Part shown: piece by piece, positions 57,731 through 64,000 of the stretch
Layout of the letters: every line of letters begins with the position of its first letter
How positions within the stretch are numbered: the stretch's first letter is position 1
Origin: Pseudomonas aylmerensis
Lineage (GTDB): Bacteria > Pseudomonadota > Gammaproteobacteria > Pseudomonadales > Pseudomonadaceae
Direction of reading: 5' to 3'
NCBI RefSeq assembly: GCF_001702265.1
Contig: NZ_MAUE01000041.1
Coordinates: forward strand, 124,001-188,000
DNA length: 64,000 nucleotides
Notes under the pieces: generated by a model
What the model was told of the DNA's origin: nothing
The model's input: the letters and a program-made list of their open reading frames with translations, nothing else
Database searches by the model: none
Translations under genes and position numbers: made by a program

Positions 57731-58765
57731 TCACTTCGTTGGCAGCACTTTCAGGCCTTTACGGCGCCGGATATATTGCTCCGTCATACCGACAGTTGTG
57801 TGCCCCAGCTGATCTCTCGCATCGCGAATGCTGCCTGTCGATTCCTCCTTGTCTGTAGCCGCTTTTGCACGAAGGTCTCGCATTTGAAACGCAGACTTTT
57901 CAATCCCGGCCTTCATCCTGGCCGCGTCAAATCTGCCTCTGAGCATGCTCACTGTCATCGCTTGGCCGTTGTCCATTACGACGAGTCTGGTTGATCGAAT
58001 CTTGTGCCCCTTTTTCCTTTCCAGAATGCGGTCAATAACCACCTTCAGCTCTCCTACAACCTCAATGCGGCGTTTAGCGCTGGTCTTCCCTTGCTTGATC
58101 AGTAACTGGTTATCCAGCAAGTCACGTTCGTCCATCTTCAGCGTGTCGCCTATGCGCTGAGCTGTGAGGTAGAACAGGTCTAACGCGTCCTTGAGTGGCT
58201 GATCAGCGTGCAGGTACACCGCGGCAAACATTTCGTCTTCGACGTAGGTGTCCCGGCCTGTTTCCTTATTTCCTTTGATGCCCGCGCACGGGTTGGCAAG
58301 TGAGGTATAGCCGCTCTGACGGGCGAAATTCCAAATGGCGCTGAGCAGCGCCTTCTCTCGGTTGGCGCGAACCTTTGCTGTTTTCGACCGATAACGCAGG
58401 TACTGAACGACGTGCTTCGGCTCGATCGCCTCAAGAGGGCCAGGTGGGTCATTGAAAAAGATCAGAAGCTGCTTTAATTCCCTTAGGTTGTCTTTTTGGG
58501 TGGCTGAGGACTTAGTAGGCACAACCTCTTCCATGTACTTGTTTGCAACGTACTCAAATGTCAGTACGGCGCCGACGAGGGCACTCGCTGCGCGGCTCTT
58601 TTCAAGTCGGGCGTATTCAACGATAGCCGCGCCGTAGTCGGAACCCAGCGCGATTTCCTTTCTCGGTTTGTCGCCTGCATCGTAGTAGTAATAAACCCTT
58701 CCCCCGGAGCGCAGTCGCTTTCTCAGCCGGGGGATGCTGCCGGGGTTAGTGGGTCGTCGTGCCAT
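57731..58765 (-). CDS. tyrosine-type phage integrase
   Basis: A 344-residue site-specific recombinase. The N-terminal arm- and core-binding domain (FEYVANKYMEEVVPTKSSAT) is followed by the catalytic domain with the first arginine in LTAQRIGDTLKM, the second arginine in MRDLRAKAATD (the usual His two residues before it is replaced), the histidine in QLGHTTVGM and the nucleophile tyrosine in TEQYIRRRK. It catalyses integration at the adjacent tRNA-Leu fragment. Its ATG directly follows the stop of the DUF4224 gene. Confidence 0.9.
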   Translation of the reverse strand: MARRPTNPGSIPRLRKRLRSGGRVYYYYDAGDKPRKEIALGSDYGAAIVEYARLEKSRAASALVGAVLTFEYVANKYMEEVVPTKSSATQKDNLRELKQLLIFFNDPPGPLEAIEPKHVVQYLRYRSKTAKVRANREKALLSAIWNFARQSGYTSLANPCAGIKGNKETGRDTYVEDEMFAAVYLHADQPLKDALDLFYLTAQRIGDTLKMDERDLLDNQLLIKQGKTSAKRRIEVVGELKVVIDRILERKKGHKIRSTRLVVMDNGQAMTVSMLRGRFDAARMKAGIEKSAFQMRDLRAKAATDKEESTGSIRDARDQLGHTTVGMTEQYIRRRKGLKVLPTK

Positions 58766-58981
58766 TTACTGAATTCCCATCCTTGGTTGCCATTCGGTCT
58801 TTTCGGGCTTTCGTTCTTTAGGGCTGGCCAGCAGCGATGCCGATATTACGCATGGCCAACCGTTCCGTTTGATCGTGTGGCGTATGCCGTTTCGGGATAG
58901 AACTTGAATCTGGCCGGCCTTGGTTCTTGCGCCGGTAAGCTCGCAAACATCTTCGTGCGACAGGAACTGAATTCCGTCCAT
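58766..58981 (-). CDS. DUF4224-type small protein (excisionase-like)
   Basis: A 71-residue protein. The start FLSHEDVCELTGARTKAGQI, followed by VLSRNGIRHTIKRNGWP, is the DUF4224 pattern, a winged-helix-like protein usually found beside phage integrases and thought to direct excision. It abuts the integrase gene with no gap. Confidence 0.75.
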   Translation of the reverse strand: MDGIQFLSHEDVCELTGARTKAGQIQVLSRNGIRHTIKRNGWPCVISASLLASPKERKPEKTEWQPRMGIQ

Positions 58982-59065
58982 TTCTACCTCCCACTGCCCG
59001 TAGCGCGCAGTGTCTTGTCGTTGTTCATGGGGGGTGCCTTGCCGCGCTGGGCGGCAGAAGGTGGG

Positions 59066-59560
59066 TTAGGTTTTTGCTGCTTTTGCGTGCCCGACGCACA
59101 CCTTGGTGGGTTCGCCTTCTGCGTCCAGGTGGGCGTGGCACATGAATCCTTTTTGGTCGTGGGCCATGAACTCCGCATCGCAAGTGGTGATGGGCGACTG
59201 ATTAGCAATCGAGCCCAGCCGATATGCGCACCCGTGACAGGCGCCGGCCGGGTCGCACTTGCTGGCGATCATCACGCCCTGGCAGGCGCCGATGAGTGTT
59301 GGCAGGTTCACGCTGGTGAACTTGTCGGGGTGGACCCCGCATTCCTCGATCAGCACCTGGTCACTCATCTCCGCGCAGTTCTCCGCGACCGAGTTGGCCA
59401 TGCCAATCAGTTGCGCCGTGAACTCAACCAGGCGCTGCGAGCCATTACGCTGCAGGTAGCTGGTCAGCGCCTCTCGCCGCATCGCCAAGTCGAACTGGGC
59501 AATGCCTGCCAGGTCCGTGGCATCGCTGCGTGTCATGCTGTATTCACTGTTTGCAGGCAT
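59066..59560 (-). CDS. phage hypothetical protein with possible zinc-binding cysteines
   Basis: A 164-residue protein with several Cys/His pairs in the C-terminal half (CDPAGACHGCAYRLG; TTCDAEFMAHDQKGFMCHAH). They may bind zinc. The N-terminal half is helical. GAGG stands eight bases before the ATG at 59560. No known family assigned; it recurs in pseudomonad prophages by impression only. Confidence 0.6.
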   Translation of the reverse strand: MPANSEYSMTRSDATDLAGIAQFDLAMRREALTSYLQRNGSQRLVEFTAQLIGMANSVAENCAEMSDQVLIEECGVHPDKFTSVNLPTLIGACQGVMIASKCDPAGACHGCAYRLGSIANQSPITTCDAEFMAHDQKGFMCHAHLDAEGEPTKVCVGHAKAAKT

Positions 59561-59578
59561 GTCGATACCTCGCCCGCC

Positions 59579-59596
59579 GCTCACCGGCAGGCATGT
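59579..59596. repeat. 18-bp direct repeat, left copy
   Basis: GCTCACCGGCAGGCATGT occurs here and exactly again at 59938-59955. The two copies flank a plus-strand gene. On the minus strand each copy contains ATGCCTGCCGGTGAGC. Confidence 0.7.
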
Positions 59597-59618
59597 AGGG
59601 AAATGGAGTGATGGCGTT

Positions 59619-59933
59619 ATGCCTAGATATCTGTGTTGTTGGGATGGGTGTAAAACGGGTATTCAACCCACCCAGTCGCCAGGAGGGCGCGTGCCTCATC
59701 AACTAGATGCGCCAATTGCGCACGCTTACCGCGGCCAAACGATGTTTCTCAAATTCGTCTGGCGGCGCCCAAACGACAATGCTCCGGTCACTGCCAAGAT
59801 CATTGAGCAGGCGCCCATCCATGGCCTTGGCGAAGTCGCCGCCGAACTGACGGGACCCTGGCCCGATTACCCGGCCGCCCTTGATGAGGCGATGGCTGCT
59901 GCTGAGCGCTGGGTCGACAGCCAGCTGCCTTGA
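59619..59933 (+). CDS. plus-strand cargo gene, hypothetical protein 104 aa
   Basis: The frame from ATG 59619 encodes 104 residues. The C-terminal part (FLKFVWRRPNDNAPVTAKII, then ALDEAMAAAERWVDSQLP) looks like a real folded protein. GGAG is eight bases upstream. It runs against the direction of all neighbouring phage genes and is bracketed by an 18-bp direct repeat. I do not recognise a family. Confidence 0.45.
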   Translation: MPRYLCCWDGCKTGIQPTQSPGGRVPHQLDAPIAHAYRGQTMFLKFVWRRPNDNAPVTAKIIEQAPIHGLGEVAAELTGPWPDYPAALDEAMAAAERWVDSQLP

Positions 59934-59937
59934 AGTA

Positions 59938-59955
59938 GCTCACCGGCAGGCATGT
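59938..59955. repeat. 18-bp direct repeat, right copy
   Basis: Second exact copy of the repeat at 59579-59596. The interval between copies is 341 bases and holds one complete plus-strand gene. Confidence 0.7.
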
Positions 59956-59969
59956 CGGGGGATTGGGGG

Positions 59970-61094
59970 TTAGGCTGCTGGGTGTTGCGCTGTGTCGCGA
60001 AAGACATCCATCTGCGCCGCGCCGTCGAGCCAGGCGGAAGCGATCCGGCGTTCAGCCATTGCGGCATATTCCGGGTTCAGTTCGCACAAGATTGATCTAC
60101 GACCTTCCTGCATGGCGACCACCGCCGTCGTACCGGCACCGCCGAAAGGGTCAAGCACGATGCCGCCGAGTGGGGCGCCGGCCAGGATGCAAGGGCGAAT
60201 CAGGTCAGGCGGGAAGGTGGCGAAATGTGCGCCCTTGAAACTGTGCGTCGGCACAGTCCATACGCTGCGTTTATTTCGCTCGGTGGGCATAACGGCGAGG
60301 GCAGAGTTCATTGAATCGTTGTCCTTGATTCGCCCCCGCGCTCTTTCTTCGCTGTCGGTACCGTGACCCCAGCCCACGCCGTTTGACTTCCTCGCAACTG
60401 CCTTCATGTTGCCGTTGCTCTTGGCCCCGCCATTGGCACGGTCACTACCGATTTGCGCGAGAACGTCTTGCGAGAGTCGGTTGTGGGTGTTGGGGGAGCA
60501 AGGTTCAAGGATTGCCGACTGGTCGTAGAAGTATTTCGGCGACTTACTCAGCAGGAAAATATACTCGTGGGCCTTGGTGCAACGGTCGCGGACGCTTTCG
60601 GGCATTGGGTTCGGCTTGTGCCAGATGATGTCCTGACGCAGGTACCAGCCATCGTCCTGCAGTGCGAATGCCAGACGCCATGGCATGCCCATCATGTCCT
60701 TTGGCTTAAGGCCATAACCCTTTGGGTCAGAAGTCGTTTTTCTGGACCGTTTCGGATGGTTGGAAATTGAATTCCTCTGCATGGCACTGGCGTTGTGCCC
60801 ACTGTTACCGTGGGTTGTGGTTCGCCCTTCCGCCCCCCAACTGCCGGCGTAGCTGTCACCCATGTTCACCCATGCCGTTCCGTCGTCGCGGAGTACTCGA
60901 CGCACCTCGCTGAACACATCCACCAAGCGCGCGATAAATTCGGCCGGCGTTTCCTCCAGGCCGATCTGGCCCTCGACACCGTAGTCCCGCAAGCCGTAGT
61001 AGGGCGGGCTGGTAACGCACATTTGAACCGATTTATCCGGTAGCGTCCGCATCGACTCAATGCAGTCGCCGATCAAAACGCGATGCTGTTTCAT
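59970..61094 (-). CDS. phage-encoded DNA (N4-cytosine or N6-adenine) methyltransferase
   Basis: A 374-residue beta-class methyltransferase. Catalytic motif IV TSPPYYGLRDYG is near the start and the S-adenosylmethionine motif I DPFGGAGTT near residue 325, the beta-class order. It likely protects phage DNA or modulates host restriction; no cognate nuclease is visible. The ATG at 61094 is preceded by AAGG motifs. The middle region (about 90-130) is low in conservation and may be the target-recognition part. Confidence 0.88.
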   Translation of the reverse strand: MKQHRVLIGDCIESMRTLPDKSVQMCVTSPPYYGLRDYGVEGQIGLEETPAEFIARLVDVFSEVRRVLRDDGTAWVNMGDSYAGSWGAEGRTTTHGNSGHNASAMQRNSISNHPKRSRKTTSDPKGYGLKPKDMMGMPWRLAFALQDDGWYLRQDIIWHKPNPMPESVRDRCTKAHEYIFLLSKSPKYFYDQSAILEPCSPNTHNRLSQDVLAQIGSDRANGGAKSNGNMKAVARKSNGVGWGHGTDSEERARGRIKDNDSMNSALAVMPTERNKRSVWTVPTHSFKGAHFATFPPDLIRPCILAGAPLGGIVLDPFGGAGTTAVVAMQEGRRSILCELNPEYAAMAERRIASAWLDGAAQMDVFRDTAQHPAA

Positions 61095-61143
61095 GGCCTT
61101 GGCCCCTTGTAGATGAAGACGTAGGCTAACCATAGGGTGGCGA

Positions 61144-61428
61144 TCATGGCGCCACCTCGCGCCACTTTTCATACCCCTCACCATATTCCCAGCAGTAGGT
61201 TGCCGGCCATGCTCCGCGAGTCGCCTGGTTAACGATGTTGTAACTCCATCCGTCTTTCGTTGGTGTGGTTTTGATCCAGACGTGCTGCGCGCCGCCGAGA
61301 TTCCAATCGCCGTAATCCTTGACGACCTCGGCCATGAACGCTCGCAGGTCGTGGTGCCCGCGACTCATCACGATGTAGGTGTCACCGCCAACGCTCTCGA
61401 CGGCAAGCGGATACTTTTCTTTGGGCAT
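61144..61428 (-). CDS. phage hypothetical protein, 94 aa
   Basis: A 94-residue soluble protein with many aromatics (GGAQHVWIKTTPTKDGWSYN; ATYCWEYGEGYEKWREVAP). No signal peptide. It precedes the methyltransferase gene in the same direction. No family recognised. Confidence 0.55.
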   Translation of the reverse strand: MPKEKYPLAVESVGGDTYIVMSRGHHDLRAFMAEVVKDYGDWNLGGAQHVWIKTTPTKDGWSYNIVNQATRGAWPATYCWEYGEGYEKWREVAP

Positions 61429-61549
61429 GACTTCGTCCTTGCCGCTATAGCGGCTGACTTTGGAGGGGAAGGGGAGGGTGATATAGGGTTGAATTGAGCT
61501 GCGATAGTTTTTGCAGGTATATTGCGTGTTTTAAGACTGAGCAGATGTG

Positions 61550-62377
61550 ATGAACCTTTACCACTACACGGATGTGAATGCAGTTAAGTCAATTCTGGAA
61601 AGGAAAAAACTTTGGTTGACTGATGTTAGATTTCTAAACGACGCTGAAGAGATGAGTGAAGGGTTTAAGATAATAATTCGATATTTAGAGTATCAGGTAA
61701 AAAAATTTCCTGATCGACATGAGCAGTTTTATGGGGCTGTAGAGTATATCAAAGGATCAATTTTGCTTAGAGAGGGTTACGGGCTTGATCGTCGACCTGT
61801 ATTTGTCTCTTCTTTTAGCCAGTCAAAAGATTTACTGAGTCAGTGGCGTGCTTATGGCGCATATGCTATCGAATTTGATGCCGAATTGCTTCCCTTTCCA
61901 TTATCGAAGTGCCTTTATGATGACGACGAGAAAAGTGATGAGGCAGCCTATGGATCTTTGGATTGTGCGCTAACTATGGCGCAAAGCATGCAGGAAAATG
62001 ACGGTCAACTTGATGAGAAAGGTTATGAGGCGTTCTCAACAATAATAGGTCTTGCTGCTACAATGAAACATGCTAGTTTTTCCGAAGAGTGTGAGTATCG
62101 AATCGTATTGGGACACGATATAGATCCCGATGTTGAAGATGCATTAGATATTTCATTTCGCTCAAGAGGGAATTTGCTAGTTCCGTATGTAGAGGTATCA
62201 ATTCCAGTCGAAAGCATCAAGTCGATCATGGTTGGTCCGATGAGAGATCAGGATCTTGCATACGCTTCGATGAAAGCCTTCGTAAATAAAGTAAATGCTG
62301 CTTCATTCGATCAGGAAATTTTTTCTCTGCATGATATCGATATCGTTAAGTCATCAATTCCCTATCGCGCGCCATAG
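61550..62377 (+). CDS. DUF2971-family protein, AT-rich plus-strand cargo
   Basis: A 275-residue protein with the DUF2971 start (LYHYTDVNAVKSILERKKLW, then LTDVRFLNDAEEM) and the characteristic middle VSSFSQSKDLLSQWRAYG and later FSEECEYRIV. Function is unknown; the family often sits in defence islands and prophages. This gene is markedly AT-rich and opposite in direction to the phage genes around it, as expected for a cargo gene acquired later. GTG at 61547 is an alternative start. Confidence 0.78.
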   Translation: MNLYHYTDVNAVKSILERKKLWLTDVRFLNDAEEMSEGFKIIIRYLEYQVKKFPDRHEQFYGAVEYIKGSILLREGYGLDRRPVFVSSFSQSKDLLSQWRAYGAYAIEFDAELLPFPLSKCLYDDDEKSDEAAYGSLDCALTMAQSMQENDGQLDEKGYEAFSTIIGLAATMKHASFSEECEYRIVLGHDIDPDVEDALDISFRSRGNLLVPYVEVSIPVESIKSIMVGPMRDQDLAYASMKAFVNKVNAASFDQEIFSLHDIDIVKSSIPYRAP

Positions 62378-62427
62378 GTGCGCTGTTAAGCTGTATAGAT
62401 GTTAACTGTCTCTGAAGTAGTTGCGTC

Positions 62428-62859
62428 TCATGCGGTCTCCGAGACCGGCTGGCGAAACACCGGGAGGATGCCGGCCTGTTCTCGCACTGCTTTAACGCCA
62501 TCTTCGTCGTAGCCCCAGATATTGCTATCGTCGAAACGTTCAGGGCCAAGATAGAACGGGCTGAGTGGTTCTCCAGTGCGGATGTAATCCCGGAACCCCT
62601 CGATGAGCGAGCGGAGCGTGCCGCCATGGCTGAACCCACGCCACCGGCCACCCCAGTTTGTTTTGTGCGTGAAGATCCGCCTGGCGCTGTATTCGTCGAT
62701 GAACCAGACCTTGCCGCGCTGATCAACTTCCATGCTGGCGTAGCGATCAGCGACCTGGTTGAAGAAGAAGCGCCGGCCGTGGGTGCCGATGATCCGGATC
62801 ACCTGGTTCACCTGTTCGGTGCGTTGCTGCTTCAGGGTGAGTTTGTTTTCTGTAGGCAT
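62428..62859 (-). CDS. phage hypothetical protein, 143 aa
   Basis: A 143-residue protein (VIRIIGTHGRRFFFNQVADR; WFIDEYSARRIFTHKTNWGG) with a basic N-terminal half. It has the look of small phage early proteins. AAGGA is six bases before the ATG at 62859. No function assigned. Confidence 0.6.
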   Translation of the reverse strand: MPTENKLTLKQQRTEQVNQVIRIIGTHGRRFFFNQVADRYASMEVDQRGKVWFIDEYSARRIFTHKTNWGGRWRGFSHGGTLRSLIEGFRDYIRTGEPLSPFYLGPERFDDSNIWGYDEDGVKAVREQAGILPVFRQPVSETA

Positions 62860-62928
62860 GGGGAGTCCTTGCCGGGCCATGCCCGGGCGGTGGAGTAGGG
62901 GGATAAGGTGTCGTGTAAGGATCAAAAG

Positions 62929-62937
62929 TTATCCACA
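62929..62937 (+). promoter_or_regulatory. DnaA-box-like sequence
   Basis: TTATCCACA matches the DnaA consensus exactly. It lies in the 146-base gap between two divergent phage genes. It is a single copy, so its importance is unclear. Confidence 0.3.
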
Positions 62938-63005
62938 GGGGTGTGCGCTGATCATCTTCTTAATACCCTTTAAGATGTGGCTTCAGATATCTGGAGCGCT
63001 GCCGC

Positions 63006-63110
63006 ATGAAACAACTCATCGCTGACCTGATGTACCAAGTGCTGATTGATCTGCTGAGCCAGATGCTGATGCGTCTGGCCGAGTGGATGGCGGTCGTGCC
63101 GTGGCTGTGA
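63006..63110 (+). CDS. 34-aa hydrophobic/amphipathic peptide
   Basis: The frame reads MKQLIADLMYQVLIDLLSQM then LMRLAEWMAVVPWL. It is an amphipathic hydrophobic helix without a clear loop. GGAG is eight to nine bases before the ATG. It is opposite to the flanking phage genes and its stop falls two bases before the stop of the methyltransferase. Such a peptide could be membrane-active; this is speculation. Confidence 0.45.
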   Translation: MKQLIADLMYQVLIDLLSQMLMRLAEWMAVVPWL

Positions 63111-63111
63111 G

Positions 63112-64000
63112 TTATGCGGCGCGCGCCTGGCGCTCTTCGGTGCGCCACGGGTCGTTTGCTCCTGCGATTGCCGCCATTGGCGGCGGGCTCACGCTATTGC
63201 CGCACATGTGCACTTGCTGGGTGATGGTGAAGGGCTTGCCGTCGGATCCGTGGGTGATGATGTAGCCGGCGGGGAAACCCTGGGCCTTGTACAGCTCAGG
63301 TGGCTTGAGCATCCGCAGGCAGATATCGACGATCACGTAGGGCGTGCCCTTCACCATTACCGTGACCAGGGCCAGCCGGTCCTTGGTGGTGATGGTCGGT
63401 GCTGGCGAATCGCAGGCGCTGGTGTTCTCGGTACCGTAGTAGCTGATCAGGAAGGCAGCAACCCGGAGAGCACCGGCTTCGTGTTCTGGCGAAAGCGTGA
63501 GCGATACAAGTGAGCTCTTGCCCCCGCCACCAGCAGTAATGGTTGGGGCTGGATCATCCAGGCCCTGGCCCACGCTGCCGCCGAATGCCCGCTCCATGAA
63601 TGCGCTGACCAACCCGTGGTGCTGGCCGCCGGCGCTGATGGTGTGTAGCGGGTCATTTGCGTCCCGTGCATCACAGTTGCCGCGCAAGTGCATCAGGTTC
63701 GCCGCCACCAGCTGCTGCTGGCTGCCGGTGTTGGTGACCGTGGTCATCGGGTCTTCGATGCTCTTGGCGTCGGTGGTGTTGAAGCCGCCATTCATCTGGG
63801 CCATGAACACCGAGGAGATGCCCATGGCGTGCGCGGCACCGGCGGCGCGCTGATAGTTGCCGCCGCTGGTGATGGTCGGCAGTGGCTCATCCAGCGCCTT
63901 GCTCGCGTCGTTGAAGCGGAACTTCACCAGGTGTGCCGCTGCGATCGTGCGGTGGTTCTGCGTCATCAGCGTGCCCACCGGCTGGTCCATGCCAACCGGC
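63112..64000 (-). CDS. DNA cytosine C5-methyltransferase, C-terminal part, cut by window edge
   Basis: The open frame reaches the right edge of the window, so only the C-terminal 296 residues are seen. Motifs IX/X are clear at the end: LKPPELYKAQGFPAGY and CGNSVSPPP. Before them lies a repeated pattern D-x-P-x-x-T-I/V-T/S about every 33-48 residues (for example DEPLPTITSGG, EDPMTTVTNTG, NDPLHTISAGG, DDPAPTITAGG, DSPAPTITTKD). The catalytic PC motif must be outside the window. It methylates phage DNA, probably against restriction. Confidence 0.85.
   Translation of the reverse strand, partial: PVGMDQPVGTLMTQNHRTIAAAHLVKFRFNDASKALDEPLPTITSGGNYQRAAGAAHAMGISSVFMAQMNGGFNTTDAKSIEDPMTTVTNTGSQQQLVAANLMHLRGNCDARDANDPLHTISAGGQHHGLVSAFMERAFGGSVGQGLDDPAPTITAGGGGKSSLVSLTLSPEHEAGALRVAAFLISYYGTENTSACDSPAPTITTKDRLALVTVMVKGTPYVIVDICLRMLKPPELYKAQGFPAGYIITHGSDGKPFTITQQVHMCGNSVSPPPMAAIAGANDPWRTEERQARAA

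Larger units (their letters stand above)
57555..64000. mobile_element. prophage or integrative element, left end
   Basis: From the tRNA-Leu fragment rightwards the genes are phage-like and read leftwards: tyrosine integrase, DUF4224 protein, small orphan genes and two DNA methyltransferases. Two plus-strand genes of other style interrupt the series. The element leaves the window at 64000; its other end should carry the complete tRNA-Leu gene. Confidence 0.75.

Noticed and set aside
58984..59208. 74-codon minus-strand frame after the Cys-rich phage gene
   Set aside because: It overlaps the Cys-rich gene out of frame over most of its length and has no motif; only the last 14 codons are free.
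59579..59955. Insertion sequence between the 18-bp repeats
   Set aside because: No transposase and no terminal inverted repeats; the inserted segment is a single small gene.
62929..62937. Replication origin signalled by a DnaA box
   Set aside because: Only one exact box and no AT-rich repeats or initiator gene in view; TTATCCACA occurs by chance in non-coding DNA.

Overview
The window is GC-rich with dense, overlapping operons, OprM/OprB-type outer-membrane proteins, FecI/FecR signalling, TonB receptors and many GlxA/AraC/LysR regulators. This points to a Pseudomonas of the fluorescens group; that is inference from gene content, not from a marker gene. Two AT-rich patches (about 1-1600 and 61500-62400) and a phage-like right end are accessory DNA.

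Layout. 1-3800 is an accessory patch: a sporadically distributed TIGR04141/DUF6119-type gene broken or frameshifted at an A8 run, debris of a NIPSNAP gene and of an alpha/beta hydrolase, and two unrecognised genes. 3805-9685 holds a GNAT acetyltransferase and an EmrAB-OprM-like drug efflux operon divergent from a CerR/TetR-type repressor, with a palindrome between them. 9858-14237 carries small chromosomal genes, including a Gly/His-rich lipoprotein, a hydrolase, a LysE exporter, a 27-residue membrane microprotein, a GlxA-type regulator and an ADP-ribosylglycohydrolase. 14234-21634 is a trans-4-hydroxyproline catabolic operon (APC permease, 2-epimerase, DapA-like deaminase, semialdehyde dehydrogenase, FAD oxidase) with a divergent PAS-AraC regulator. 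21720-25455 has trehalose synthase TreS, a LysR regulator and a nitroreductase.

25511-36863 is one tightly packed nine-gene operon read leftwards: STN-type TonB receptor, class II aldolase, amino-acid-type ABC binding protein and two permeases (no ATPase), a MetC-like C-S lyase, a DszB-like protein that keeps the Cys-His-Arg triad of the desulfinase, a second TonB receptor and an M19 dipeptidase. It looks like an organosulfur or S-conjugated peptide scavenging pathway.

37143-43308 is the most striking region: an AfsA/ScbA-type gamma-butyrolactone synthase, a HAD phosphatase, an unusual cytochrome P450 and a DHA2 exporter in one overlapping operon, followed by a FecI sigma factor and FecR anti-sigma factor with no receptor beside them. 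The only STN-bearing receptor nearby is the one on the other side of the cassette. I infer a self-contained signal synthesis, export and perception unit, of a kind best known from actinobacteria.

43371-52487 returns to backbone genes (lipoprotein, tautomerase, cysteine hydrolase) and a three-subunit gluconate-2-dehydrogenase-like complex with an OprB porin and LacI regulator. 52488-57408 contains small, mostly unrecognised genes, an XRE regulator, a fasciclin protein and lipoproteins. From about 57555 a prophage or related integrative element begins, marked by a 3' fragment of tRNA-Leu(UAA), a tyrosine integrase and a DUF4224 protein. It carries two DNA methyltransferases and two plus-strand cargo genes among the leftward phage genes, and runs off the right edge. 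I saw no rRNA gene, no CRISPR array and no insertion sequence.
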